Source: Reyranella sp.
GTDB taxonomy: Bacteria; Pseudomonadota; Alphaproteobacteria; Reyranellales; Reyranellaceae
Length of the DNA stretch: 64,000 bases
Direction of reading: 5' to 3'
Assembly (NCBI RefSeq): GCF_017305915.1
Contig: NZ_JAFKJN010000006.1
Location: 124,001 to 188,000 of the forward strand
Part shown: piece after piece, positions 11,350 through 19,862 of the stretch
How the letters are laid out: each line of letters opens with the position of its first letter
Numbering within the stretch: position 1 is the first letter of the stretch
Notes under the pieces: generated by a model
The model's input: only the letters and a program-made list of their open reading frames with translations
The model's database searches: none
Told to the model about the DNA's origin: nothing
Translations under genes and position numbers: made by a program

Positions 11350-12693
11350 ATGGAGGACGTCGCCATCCTGGGCTACGGCCCGGTTGGCGCGTTGCTCGCC
11401 AATCTGCTGGGGCAAGCCGGCCTTTCGGTCGCCGTCTACGAACGCGAGACGGCGATCTATCCGCTGCCGCGCGCCGTGCATTTCGACGGCGAGGTGATGC
11501 GCATCTTCCAGTCGGCCGGGCTGGCCGAACGGATCGCGGCAGAGACGCGGCCGTCATCGCAGGGCATGCACTTCGTCAACGCCGAGGGCCAGACCCTGAT
11601 GGTCCGCCGCGGCGTCGAAGGCCGCGGGCCGCAGGGCTGGCCGAACAACTGGTATTTCCACCAGCCGGCGCTGGAAGAGATCCTGCGCGAGGGTGCCGCA
11701 CGCTTCCCGAACGTGACGGTGCATCTCGGCCGCGAGATCGCCGACGTGAGCGAGCTCGACGCGCGCTTCATCGTCGGCTGCGACGGCGCGCGCTCGCTGG
11801 TGCGGCGGGCGATCGGCAGCCGGCAGCATGACCTCGGCCTGCACCAGCCGTGGCTGGTGGTCGACCTGCTGTGCAATGCAGCCGCGCCGCGGGTGAAGGC
11901 GCTGCCGGACTACACGGTGCAGCTCTGCGATCCCCAACGGCCGATGACGGTGGTCAATGTCGGCGGCGAACGGCGGCGCTGGGAGATCATGCTGATGCCG
12001 GGCGACGATCCGGCGCGGCTCACCGAGCCCGGCATCTTCTGGCCGATGATGGCGCGCTGGCTGGGGCCCGACGACGCCGTGCTCGAACGCGCCACGGTCT
12101 ACACCTTCCATTCGGTCGTGCAGGAGGGCTGGCGCAGGGGCAACCTGCTGCTGGCGGGAGATGCCTGCCATCAGACGCCGCCCTTTCTCGGCCAGGGCAT
12201 GTGCGCCGGCATGCGCGATGCCGCCAACCTCGCCTGGAAGCTCAAGGCGGTGCTGCGCGACGGCGCGCCGGACTCGCTGCTCGACACCTACGAGAGCGAG
12301 CGCCGGCCGCATGTCGAGACCTTCATCGAGCTCGCGGTGAAGCTCGGCGCCGTGCTGCAGGAGACCGACCCCGCCAAGGCCGCCGAGCGCGACCGTCGCT
12401 TCTCGGCGGGCGCGGAGATGTTCGACTTCCCGCAACCGCAGCTCGGGCCCGGCTGCCGCGCCGACGGGCCGCCGCCGGTCGGCACCCTCTTCCCGCAACC
12501 GCTGCTGCCCGATGGCCGGCTGATGGACGAGGCGATCGGCCCGCGCTTCGCCCTTGTGGGCGAGGTCGCGCTGCTGGCGGATCGGCAGCACGGTGCGGTG
12601 GCGCTGCCCGGTGTCGGCGCAGACTGGCTGGCGCAACGCGGCCTGCGCGCCGCGCTGCTGCGTCCGGACCGCTACATCGCCGAGGTCGCGTAG
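11350..12693 (+). CDS. FAD-dependent aromatic-ring monooxygenase (MhpA-like)
   Basis: A 447-residue class A flavoprotein monooxygenase. It shows the dinucleotide-binding GYGPVGALLANLLGQAG at the N-terminus, the DG motif IVGCDGARSLVRR near residue 140 and the GD motif LLLAGDACHQTPPFLGQGM near residue 265. The pattern of PLPRAVHFDGEVMRIFQ and CHQTPPFLGQGMCAGMRDAANL is close to 3-(3-hydroxyphenyl)propionate hydroxylase (MhpA), but the C-terminal extension is short. The substrate is therefore unproven. It follows the molybdenum hydroxylase gene by 13 bases on the same strand, suggesting successive hydroxylation steps in one catabolic route. Confidence 0.9.
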   Translation: MEDVAILGYGPVGALLANLLGQAGLSVAVYERETAIYPLPRAVHFDGEVMRIFQSAGLAERIAAETRPSSQGMHFVNAEGQTLMVRRGVEGRGPQGWPNNWYFHQPALEEILREGAARFPNVTVHLGREIADVSELDARFIVGCDGARSLVRRAIGSRQHDLGLHQPWLVVDLLCNAAAPRVKALPDYTVQLCDPQRPMTVVNVGGERRRWEIMLMPGDDPARLTEPGIFWPMMARWLGPDDAVLERATVYTFHSVVQEGWRRGNLLLAGDACHQTPPFLGQGMCAGMRDAANLAWKLKAVLRDGAPDSLLDTYESERRPHVETFIELAVKLGAVLQETDPAKAAERDRRFSAGAEMFDFPQPQLGPGCRADGPPPVGTLFPQPLLPDGRLMDEAIGPRFALVGEVALLADRQHGAVALPGVGADWLAQRGLRAALLRPDRYIAEVA

Positions 12694-12694
12694 C

Positions 12695-13321
12695 TCAGGT
12701 TAGCGGGATCGCCTTCACGTGCTGCTGGAAGCCCGGGCGCGCGGCGACGGCAGCGTACCAGCGGTCGAGGTTCTTGAAGCCGCCCTGCCGTTCGGGTGCG
12801 AGCTCGCGGAAGCGCCACACCATGATGCCGACCGGGATGTCGCCGTAGGAGAAGGCATCGCCGGCGAGGAACTGCGTCTTGCCGAGTTGGTCGTCGAGCA
12901 TGCGGGCAGCGTCGGCGGTCTTGGCCTTGCTGTCGTCGATCGCCTTGGCATTGCGCTCGGCCGGCGGCGTGCGGACCATGCCCATGAACAGCGGGCCGAT
13001 CGCCGGCGCCATCACCGTGAGCTGCCAGTCCATCCACTTCTGCGCCTGCGCCCGCACCTTGGGGTCAGCGGGCTCCAGGCTGCTCTTATGCTTGGCGGCG
13101 AGGTAGCGCACGATCGAGTTCGACTCCCAGAGCGTGAAGCCGTCGTCCTCCTCGATGGTCGGCACCAGGCCATTGGGGTTCATGGTGAGATACGCCGCCT
13201 CGCGGTTCTTGCCGAACGGCCCGCCGATATCGATGCGCTCGTGCGGCACGCCGATCTCGGTGACGGCCCACATCACCTTCTGGACGTTCGACGACGAGGC
13301 ACGGCCCCAAACCTTCAGCAT
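12695..13321 (-). CDS. Glutathione S-transferase family protein
   Basis: A 208-residue cytosolic GST. The thioredoxin-like N-terminal domain starts MLKVWGRASSSNVQKVMW, with the expected serine cluster for glutathione activation. The cis-proline segment NGLVPTIEEDDGFTLWESNSI follows, then an all-helical C-terminal domain with the N-capping motif FSYGDIPVG. It is convergent with the FAD monooxygenase and separated from it by a single base, so no terminator fits between them. The substrate is unknown; GSTs near ring hydroxylases often handle reactive intermediates. Confidence 0.92.
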   Translation of the reverse strand: MLKVWGRASSSNVQKVMWAVTEIGVPHERIDIGGPFGKNREAAYLTMNPNGLVPTIEEDDGFTLWESNSIVRYLAAKHKSSLEPADPKVRAQAQKWMDWQLTVMAPAIGPLFMGMVRTPPAERNAKAIDDSKAKTADAARMLDDQLGKTQFLAGDAFSYGDIPVGIMVWRFRELAPERQGGFKNLDRWYAAVAARPGFQQHVKAIPLT

Positions 13322-13349
13322 GTATTTCCTCCTTGGAGAGCAATGGATC

Positions 13350-13940
13350 CTACTCCGTCACGCCGCCGTCGCAGGTCGTGAGCTGGCTCGAACAGGGCAG
13401 ATAGGACCAGCCGCGCAGCGGCTTGCCATTCGGCGGCGCGGCGGTGACCTCGATGTAGCGGTCCTGGCAGCCATGGATGGCCGTCACGCCGGCGCTGTCC
13501 GGTCCCCAGTTGTCGCCCTGGAACCGCGCGATCTCCGGCGCGTCGCGCCGCGGCGCCGAGCGGAAGGCGGACAGGCGCAGCTGCGTGCCAACCAATTTGG
13601 CCGAGACCCAGCCGCGGCCGTCGGCCCGATGTGTCGCCTCGAAGGTCAGCCCGCCGTCGCTGCCGTTGCGGATCAGCAGCCAACCGTCCTTCGAGCCGAC
13701 GATGTCGAACTCGATACCCGTCTCGGTGTTGGGGTCGATCTTCGTCGGCGGTGCGAGACGGCCGATGATCGGTGCATCAGCGCGCGGAGCACTGCGCACG
13801 TTCGTTCCCTTGGGATCGGTGTCGATGGCATAGCCGCGCACCGCGCAAGTCTTGGCCCCGGCGGTATCGAGCGTCTGCGCGATCGCGGGGCAGCCGGCCA
13901 TCAGCATGCCGGCCAGCATCGCAACGCGCCAACGCGCCAC
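13350..13940 (-). CDS. Secreted or lipoprotein SH3-like domain protein
   Basis: A 196-residue exported protein. I chose a GTG start at 13940 because GGAGG lies 8 bases before it, and the product then begins with a short positive region (VARWRVAMLAGM). The signal peptide ends at MAGC, a plausible lipobox. A bacterial SH3-type segment follows (TNVRSAPRADAPIIGRL, repeated in weaker form at RLSAFRSAPRRDAPEIARF), so two SH3-like repeats are likely. Conserved cysteines occur in the C-terminal part. It starts 4 bases after the META-domain lipoprotein stop, so the two are co-translated. Its role is unknown, perhaps envelope binding. Confidence 0.75.
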   Translation of the reverse strand: MARWRVAMLAGMLMAGCPAIAQTLDTAGAKTCAVRGYAIDTDPKGTNVRSAPRADAPIIGRLAPPTKIDPNTETGIEFDIVGSKDGWLLIRNGSDGGLTFEATHRADGRGWVSAKLVGTQLRLSAFRSAPRRDAPEIARFQGDNWGPDSAGVTAIHGCQDRYIEVTAAPPNGKPLRGWSYLPCSSQLTTCDGGVTE

Positions 13941-13944
13941 GGCG

Positions 13945-14388
13945 TCAGCCTCCACCGCTGGCCGCCCGCCAGACATAGGTGCCCGCGCCCGCGTCCAGCG
14001 TCAGGAACAGCCGACCGTCCTCGACCTTGAAGCTGCGGATCTTCTCCAGGTCCTGGGCGATGCGGCTGTCGAGGGCACCGTCGCCGCAGAAGGCGCGCGT
14101 CATCGCGCCCGCCGTCACACTCAGCGCGCCGCGCCCCGAGGGTATCGCCGCCCAGCGGGCCGTAGCCCGGTTGCAATCCAGCCCGAGGGCCAGCGTACCG
14201 TCCACCCCGAAGTCCGCCGTGTATCGCCCGACGCGCGGCGGCACGACGGGGTTCGCCCCGGCCCCGGACGGCTGGAAATACACCAGCCGCCAGGATGTGC
14301 CGGCGAGGTTCGCCGGAGGCTCCGGAAGCTGCGGCGAAGCACAGGCCGAAAGGGCGGCCAAACCAACGACGAGGATCGAGCGCAGCAC
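13945..14388 (-). CDS. META domain lipoprotein
   Basis: A 147-residue lipoprotein. A GTG start at 14388 is supported by GAGGAG 7 bases upstream. The signal peptide VLRSILVVGLAALSAC ends in a canonical lipobox (LSAC). The mature part matches the META/HslJ fold: LAGTSWRLVYFQ, then the LGLDCNRATARW cysteine-asparagine motif and GTYVWRA near the end. Members are outer-membrane or periplasmic proteins linked to envelope stress or motility. The frame is open far upstream but without homology. It is paired with the SH3-like lipoprotein gene. Confidence 0.8.
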   Translation of the reverse strand: MLRSILVVGLAALSACASPQLPEPPANLAGTSWRLVYFQPSGAGANPVVPPRVGRYTADFGVDGTLALGLDCNRATARWAAIPSGRGALSVTAGAMTRAFCGDGALDSRIAQDLEKIRSFKVEDGRLFLTLDAGAGTYVWRAASGGG

Positions 14389-14414
14389 GGCAAGTCTCCT
14401 CGGTCGAGGGCCGG

Positions 14415-14810
14415 TCAGGCCGGCGTGAACATCGGCAGCGGCGGGCCGCCGTCGGTCGGCTTGAAGACGACCTTCACCGGCTGCTCGCACTTCAGCTTGT
14501 CGAAGTCGCAATCGACGATGTTGGTGACCATGCGCGGGCCCTCGGCGAGCGTGACGTAGGCCATCGCGTAGGGCACCGGCGCGCGGCGCATCACCGAGTA
14601 GGAGTAGATCGTCCCCTTGCCCGACGCCTCGACCCATTCGGTCTTGTCGCTGAAGCAGAACGGGCAGATCGTGCGCGGATAGTGGTGAAACTGGCCGCAG
14701 GCGGTGCACTTCTTCACCAGCAGCTTGCCCTTGGCGGCGGCGTCCCAGTAGGCCTCGGTCTCCTGGCTGACGGACGGCGCGGCCAGCTTGCGCTCTTTCG
14801 CTTCGGCCAT
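14415..14810 (-). CDS. DUF35 / OB-fold acyl-CoA-associated protein with zinc ribbon
   Basis: A 131-residue protein with a rubredoxin-like zinc ribbon (CTACGQFHHYPRTICPFC, two CxxC pairs) and a C-terminal OB fold (GKGTIYSYSVMRRAP...). This is the DUF35 family, which binds acyl-CoA and pairs with thiolase-like proteins. Exactly such a partner is encoded 4 bases upstream. In steroid side-chain degradation, DUF35 proteins and cysteine-less thiolase homologues form retro-aldolase complexes (Ltp2 type), which makes a similar complex likely here. The start at 14810 gives the usual family N-terminus. Confidence 0.88.
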   Translation of the reverse strand: MAEAKERKLAAPSVSQETEAYWDAAAKGKLLVKKCTACGQFHHYPRTICPFCFSDKTEWVEASGKGTIYSYSVMRRAPVPYAMAYVTLAEGPRMVTNIVDCDFDKLKCEQPVKVVFKPTDGGPPLPMFTPA

Positions 14811-14814
14811 CGGA

Positions 14815-15987
14815 CTACTCCCTCTCCAGAATGACGGTGGCGCTGCCGTGGCGCAGGCCGAGCGAGCCGCCGGTGCCGTGGGCAACCGCGAGATCGCAGT
14901 TCTTCACCTGCACCTTGGGATGCGCCTCGCCCCTGAGCTGGCGCACGGCTTCGAGCACCTTGGTGAGGCCGCCGCGGTTGCCCGGGTGGTTGCTGCACAG
15001 CCCGCCGCCGTCGGTGTTGAACGGCAGCTTGCCGGTGCCCGCGATCAGGTTGCCGTCAGCCACGAAGGCGCCGCCCTTGCCCTTCTCGCAGAAGCCCAGG
15101 TCCTCGAGCTGCATCAGCACGGTGATGGTGAAGCTGTCGTAGATCGCGGCGAACTTGATGTCGGAAGGCTTGACGCCCGCTTCGGCGAAGGCCGCCGCGC
15201 CGCTGAAGCGCGCGCCCGAGTATGTCAGGTCGACCTTGCCGCCCATCTGGGTCTTCACGAACTCGCCCGCGCCGATCAGCCTGACCTTGGGCCGCTTGAG
15301 CTTGGCCGCGATCTCCGGTGCCACGACGACGATCGCGCCGCCGCCGTCGGTGATGACGCAGCAGTCGAGCCGGTGCAGCGGATCGGAGATCACCGGCGAG
15401 CTCACGACCTCCTCGACCGTGACCACGTCCTTCAAGAGCGCATGCGGGTTGTATTGCGCGTGGTGCGAGGCCGCGACCTTGATCCAGGCAAGCTGCTCGG
15501 CGGTCGTGCCGAACTCGTACATGTGGCGCATGGCGCACATCGCGTACATGTTCACCACCGTCGGCCCGTACGGGAACTCGAACGGCTCGTCGGGCGTCGG
15601 CGTGCCGCCGCGGGAGCGCGGCACCGTACCGGTCGCCATGCCTTCGGCGCGCGGCCGGCCGGCCAGCGTGATCAGCGCGACCTTGCACTTGCCTGCCGCG
15701 ATCGCCTCGGCGGCGTGGCCGACATGCAGCACATAGGACGAGCCGCCGGTGTCGGTGGAGTCCACGTGGCGCGGCTTGAGGCCCATGTACTCGACCATCG
15801 ACATCGGTCCGAGGCCGGGTGCATCGCCGGCGCAGAAGTAGCCGTCGACATCGTCCTTGGTGAGGCCCGCGTCTTCCAGCGCGCCCTTCGCCACCTGGGC
15901 GTGGATCTGCGCCAGCGAGATGTCCTTCGCCAATCGCGTCGGATGCTCATAGATGCCGGCGATGTAGGCCTTGCCCTTGATGCTCAT
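14815..15987 (-). CDS. Thiolase-like protein lacking the nucleophilic cysteine (Ltp2/SCP2-like)
   Basis: A 390-residue thiolase-fold protein. The conserved C-terminal region is present (GGGLCSNHPGNRGGL and VAHGTGGSLGLRHGS). At the position where thiolases carry the nucleophilic cysteine the sequence reads DSTDTGGSSYVLHVG, with no cysteine. It therefore cannot be an ordinary acetyl-CoA acetyltransferase. With the DUF35 gene immediately downstream, an Ltp2-type aldolase acting on a CoA-thioester adduct is the best guess. The substrate is unknown. It is divergent from the MBL hydrolase at 16112. Confidence 0.85.
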   Translation of the reverse strand: MSIKGKAYIAGIYEHPTRLAKDISLAQIHAQVAKGALEDAGLTKDDVDGYFCAGDAPGLGPMSMVEYMGLKPRHVDSTDTGGSSYVLHVGHAAEAIAAGKCKVALITLAGRPRAEGMATGTVPRSRGGTPTPDEPFEFPYGPTVVNMYAMCAMRHMYEFGTTAEQLAWIKVAASHHAQYNPHALLKDVVTVEEVVSSPVISDPLHRLDCCVITDGGGAIVVVAPEIAAKLKRPKVRLIGAGEFVKTQMGGKVDLTYSGARFSGAAAFAEAGVKPSDIKFAAIYDSFTITVLMQLEDLGFCEKGKGGAFVADGNLIAGTGKLPFNTDGGGLCSNHPGNRGGLTKVLEAVRQLRGEAHPKVQVKNCDLAVAHGTGGSLGLRHGSATVILERE

Positions 15988-16111
15988 CGGCAGCCGATCT
16001 CCCTCGTCATGTTGCGGCGCATCGTAGGCGAATGCGGCTCACGGAAAAGCGACATCTTTCGCCCGGAGGAACCGTGCTAGGGTGCGCGCCGTGTGCAGGG
16101 GAGAGAAACCA

Positions 16112-16921
16112 ATGATCCTTCGCGTGCTGGGGCTGCTCGTCGTGGGCCTGGCCTTCATCGGGTCGGCCGAGGCGCAGCAGGGCAAGACCGAGTTGCTGTG
16201 GTACGGCCAGTCGGCCTTCAAGATCACCACGCCGGGCGGCAAGGTGATCATGGTCGATCCGTGGATCACCGGCGGCACCAAGGTCCCGGCCGAGCTCAAG
16301 GACCTCGGCAAGATCGGCAAGATCGACGCCATCCTGGTGACGCACGGCCACGGCGACCATCTCGGCGACGCGCTCGAGCTCTCCAAGCGGGACAACGCGC
16401 CGATCTGGGGACCGGCCGGCATGAACCAGTTCCTGGCGACGCTCGGCAAGATGCCGGCCAACCTCGTGCCGCGCATGAACAAGGGCGGCACCGCGGAGAT
16501 CGCGCCCGGCGTCAAGATCACCCAGACCCATGCCGAGCATTCGTCGGAGATGATCCTGCCGGACGAGCACGGCAAGCCGACCAGCTATCCCGCCGGCGAG
16601 CCGGTGGGCGTCATCATCACGCTCGAGAACGGCTTCAAGATCTACCACATGGGCGACACCGGCGTGTTCAGCGACATGAAGTGGATCGGCGAGTACTACA
16701 AGCCCGACCTGCTGCTGATCCCGATCGGCGGCCACTTCGTGATGGACCCGAAGGACGCCGCCTACGCCACCAAGGAGCTGATCAAGCCCAAGATGGCCTG
16801 GCCGATGCACTACGCGTCCAACCCGATGCTCAAGGGCACGCCGGCCGAGTACAAGGCGGCGATGGGCCAGAGCTCGATCCAGGTGATCGACGCCGAGCCG
16901 GGCACCAAGAAGGAGTTCTAG
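16112..16921 (+). CDS. Secreted metallo-beta-lactamase-fold hydrolase (UPF0173-like)
   Basis: A 269-residue MBL-fold protein with a signal peptide (MILRVLGLLVVGLAFIGSAEAQ). The metal-binding signature VTHGHGDHLGD is at about residues 78-88, with further ligands in THAEHS and IYHMGDTGVFSDM; the pattern ELLWYGQSAFKITTPGGK resembles the UPF0173 metal-dependent hydrolases. The usual bacterial UPF0173 proteins are cytoplasmic, so the signal peptide is a notable variation. GGGGAGA precedes the ATG at 16112. The substrate is unknown. It is followed by a hypothetical hydrolase-like gene on the same strand. Confidence 0.88.
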   Translation: MILRVLGLLVVGLAFIGSAEAQQGKTELLWYGQSAFKITTPGGKVIMVDPWITGGTKVPAELKDLGKIGKIDAILVTHGHGDHLGDALELSKRDNAPIWGPAGMNQFLATLGKMPANLVPRMNKGGTAEIAPGVKITQTHAEHSSEMILPDEHGKPTSYPAGEPVGVIITLENGFKIYHMGDTGVFSDMKWIGEYYKPDLLLIPIGGHFVMDPKDAAYATKELIKPKMAWPMHYASNPMLKGTPAEYKAAMGQSSIQVIDAEPGTKKEF

Positions 16922-16984
16922 CGGCACGCCGAAGCTGAAATTGACCGACCCCGCCCAAGAGGTTCTCGCCTCGAAGGGGGAACG

Positions 16985-17815
16985 ATGCCCGCCGCAGCCA
17001 TCACCCAGGATCTCCATTTCCAGCACGCGCCGAACCCGGCCCATCCGGTCGCCGTGCACATCCCGGCGGCCTTCGATCAAACCCGGCCGTTCCTGCTCTG
17101 CGTCTTCATGCACGGGCTGACCACCACCGTCCCGTTCGAGGCCCATATCCAGGCGGCGATCGGCCAGATGGCCGCGGCCACGACCAACACCATCCTCGTG
17201 GCACCGCGCTTCGACGGCAACGCGGAGGGCGCCTTCGCCGCGACCATGGGTTTCTCCGCCTTCGTCGCCGAGCTGGCGCAGAAGCTGCCGCCGTTGCTCA
17301 TCGGCCTGTCGCCGGCCGACGCGCAGGCGGTCGGCACCGCGGCGGCCGAGAAAGCCCGCATCGTGCTGGTCGCGTTCAGCGGCAGCTGGCGACCTTGCGC
17401 GGCGATCCTCGATGGGCTGCGCCAGCTCCCGGCCGGCGCGACACTGCCCAAGCGGCTGGTGGCGATCGAGCTGCTCGACTCGGTTTATGGCGACATACCC
17501 CGCTCGCGCCGCGCGGTGATCGCCTGGATGACGGCGCGCGGCGGCGACACCGTGCTGATCAGCCTGTTCAATCCAACAACCGGCCTGCATGCCAAAGCCG
17601 GCAACACCAAGCTGCTGGCGGCGCTGCGCCCGCACGACCCGGTGCACGATCCCTCGACCTGGCCGACGCTCGCCAACCCGCTGTCCGCGGGCAGCATCGC
17701 CTTCTTCGCCGTGTCGACCGACCATCTCGACATTCCCGCCGACGGCCCGCCGGCGCATCCGATCGCGTCGCTGCTGAATCGGCTCGCCGACCGGACCGCC
17801 ATCCCGACAAGCTAG
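16985..17815 (+). CDS. Hypothetical protein, possibly alpha/beta-hydrolase-like
   Basis: A 276-residue protein that I cannot assign firmly. Hydrophobic strands alternate with helices. An oxyanion-type stretch LLCVFMHGLTTTVPFEAHIQ is followed by a nucleophile-elbow-like LVAFSGSWRPCAAIL, and a possible late histidine occurs in VSTDHLDIPADGP. This order (HG, then S, then H) fits an alpha/beta-hydrolase fold, although the elbow deviates from GxSxG. There is no signal peptide. Its last codons overlap the end of the convergent transporter ATPase gene by 4 bases. Confidence 0.7.
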   Translation: MPAAAITQDLHFQHAPNPAHPVAVHIPAAFDQTRPFLLCVFMHGLTTTVPFEAHIQAAIGQMAAATTNTILVAPRFDGNAEGAFAATMGFSAFVAELAQKLPPLLIGLSPADAQAVGTAAAEKARIVLVAFSGSWRPCAAILDGLRQLPAGATLPKRLVAIELLDSVYGDIPRSRRAVIAWMTARGGDTVLISLFNPTTGLHAKAGNTKLLAALRPHDPVHDPSTWPTLANPLSAGSIAFFAVSTDHLDIPADGPPAHPIASLLNRLADRTAIPTS

Positions 17816-19002
17816 CTGGCGGAAGCCGATGCGGCGACGGCTTGCGGCGGGGCCGACGCCATGGCGAGCGCGCCATCATCGAGCAGATTGATGTCGGAAG
17901 CCGACCAGCGCCCCTCGACCCAGTCGCCGATGTCGAGCGGATCGCGGAAGAAGGCCTCGTCGGGCACGTGGGCGACGAACTCCTCGGCGTTGTCGCCGAG
18001 ATCGATCGTCACCTTCACGTAGGAGCCCTGGTTCTCCAGCGTGTGGACCTCGCCCGTCACGCAGTTCAGCCCGCCATTGGGGCGGGCGCCGGGCGACAGC
18101 TTGTCGACGGCGATGCGGTCGCGGCGGATCGAGCCGTAGAGCCTGGATCCGCGCAACGGTCGAAGCTGCCCGACCGGGATCGCGTAGCGCGCGCCGGCGT
18201 CCGACGCCACGGCGGCGATGCCGTCGATGACGCTCTCGACCGTGCCCGACAGCACGTTCTGGCCGCCGACGAAGCGGGCGACGTAGGCGTTGCGCGGCGC
18301 CACGAAGATGTCGCGGGCGTTCGCCGCCTGCTCGATGCGGCCCTGCGCCATCACCACCACCATGTCGGCGACGGCGATCGCCTCGAGCTGGGTGTGCGTC
18401 ACATGCACGAAGGTGATGCCGAGCTCCTTCTGCACCCGCCGCAGCTCGCCGCGCATGCGCAGCCGCAGGTACTCGTCGAGCGCCGACAACGGCTCGTCGA
18501 GCAGCAGCACGCGCGGATTGGTGATCAGGGCGCGTGCCAGCGCCACCCGTTGCTGCTGGCCGCCGGAAAGCTGGGCCGGCAGCCGATCGGCGAACTTCTC
18601 GAGCTGCACCTTGGTCAGCAGCTCGCGCGCGACGGTGTGGCGCGCCGGCAGGCCCAGCCCGCGCACCTTCAGCGCGAAGGCGACGTTGTCGAGCACGCTG
18701 CGATGCGGGAACAGGGCGTAGCTCTGGAACATCATCGCCGTGCCGCGCTCGACCTGCGGCAGGCCGACCACCGAGCGGCCGCCGATGCGGATGTCGCCGC
18801 GGGTCGGAGTCTCGTGGCCCGCGATCATGCGCAAAATGGTGGTCTTGCCGCAGCCCGACGGCCCGAGCAGGCAGCAATAGGAGCCGTGCGGGATGGTGAG
18901 GCTGAGGTCATTGACCGCGACCGTCTCGCGGAAGCGCTTGGTGACGCGCGCGACCTCGACCTGTCCGCTGACGCCCGAGCCGGCAAGAGGGACCTCGCTC
19001 AT
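17812..19002 (-). CDS. ABC transporter ATPase, PotA type
   Basis: A 396-residue ATP-hydrolysing subunit of a polyamine/iron/opine-type importer. It has Walker [10 protein letters not shown], signature [15 protein letters not shown], Walker [13 protein letters not shown] and the H-loop [10 protein letters not shown]-terminal TOBE domain (about residues 270-370) follows, and then an alanine/serine-rich tail. The start ATG overlaps the stop of the upstream permease gene (ATGA). The last gene of a leftward four-gene operon (binding protein, two permeases, ATPase). The substrate cannot be read from the ATPase. Confidence 0.94.
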   Translation of the reverse strand: MSEVPLAGSGVSGQVEVARVTKRFRETVAVNDLSLTIPHGSYCCLLGPSGCGKTTILRMIAGHETPTRGDIRIGGRSVVGLPQVERGTAMMFQSYALFPHRSVLDNVAFALKVRGLGLPARHTVARELLTKVQLEKFADRLPAQLSGGQQQRVALARALITNPRVLLLDEPLSALDEYLRLRMRGELRRVQKELGITFVHVTHTQLEAIAVADMVVVMAQGRIEQAANARDIFVAPRNAYVARFVGGQNVLSGTVESVIDGIAAVASDAGARYAIPVGQLRPLRGSRLYGSIRRDRIAVDKLSPGARPNGGLNCVTGEVHTLENQGSYVKVTIDLGDNAEEFVAHVPDEAFFRDPLDIGDWVEGRWSASDINLLDDGALAMASAPPQAVAASASAS

Positions 19003-19853
19003 GTACTGCTCCGTCGACTACGCCGGCTCTGGATGGCGCCAATGGAAGTGAGAGCCACGACGATCACGAAGAACGAGACGATGGTGGTGACCGCGCCCAC
19101 CGCATAGAGCGTCGGCGAGGTGACGTTGGTGGTCATCGCCCAGATCTCGAGCGGCAGGGTGTTCTTGGCTCCGGCGGCGAGCGCCGTGCGCGCGATCTCG
19201 TCGTAGGAGAGCGTGAAGCCGAACAGCACCACGCCGATGATGCCGGGCGCCAGCATCGGCAGCGTCACCTCCTTGAGCTTCTGCCAGTTGGTGGCGCCGA
19301 GATCGATCGCCGCCTCCTCGTAGGAGCGGTTGAAGCGGCCGAGCACGGCGAACATGATCAGAAGCCCGAACGGCAGCGTCCAGGTGAGCTGCGCGCCGAG
19401 CCCAGAGCTCAGCCATGCCGTCGGCAGGCCGAGCAGCCGGAAGGCGAGCGCGATGCCGAGCCCGACGAACAGGCCGGGCATGATGAGGCTCGCGATCGCG
19501 AGATAGAAGGCGAAGGCCGAGCCTCGGAACGGCCGGCGGAAGGCCAGCCCCGCCAGCACGGCGATCAGCACCGTGACGACCGCCACGATGGCGGCCAGGG
19601 CGATCGACCGGGTGAAGGAGCCGGCGATGTCGCCGACGCGGGTCTGCGACACCAGCGCCACGAACCAATGCAGCGACACGCCGTTCAGCGGAAAGGTCAT
19701 GCCGCCGTTGGGGCCCTGGAAGGACAGGATGTAGATCACGATCATCGGGCCGTAGAGGAACAGCACGAACAGCCCGAAGAAGGCAGCGAAGGCATAGAAG
19801 GTCCAGGGGCGGGAACCGTCGGCGTTCTGCATGTCAGATCGCCCGTCGCTCAT
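18999..19853 (-). CDS. ABC transporter permease, PotC type
   Basis: A 284-residue inner-membrane permease with six predicted helices. The cytoplasmic EAA loop EEAAIDLGATNWQKLKEVTLPML contacts the ATPase. Its N-terminal layout (LFLYGPMIVIYILSFQG) is typical of the PotC half of polyamine-type importers. It sits between the PotB-like permease (9 bases upstream) and the ATPase (4-base overlap), indicating stoichiometric expression. Confidence 0.93.
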   Translation of the reverse strand: MSDGRSDMQNADGSRPWTFYAFAAFFGLFVLFLYGPMIVIYILSFQGPNGGMTFPLNGVSLHWFVALVSQTRVGDIAGSFTRSIALAAIVAVVTVLIAVLAGLAFRRPFRGSAFAFYLAIASLIMPGLFVGLGIALAFRLLGLPTAWLSSGLGAQLTWTLPFGLLIMFAVLGRFNRSYEEAAIDLGATNWQKLKEVTLPMLAPGIIGVVLFGFTLSYDEIARTALAAGAKNTLPLEIWAMTTNVTSPTLYAVGAVTTIVSFFVIVVALTSIGAIQSRRSRRSST

Positions 19854-19862
19854 CGGGCCGCC

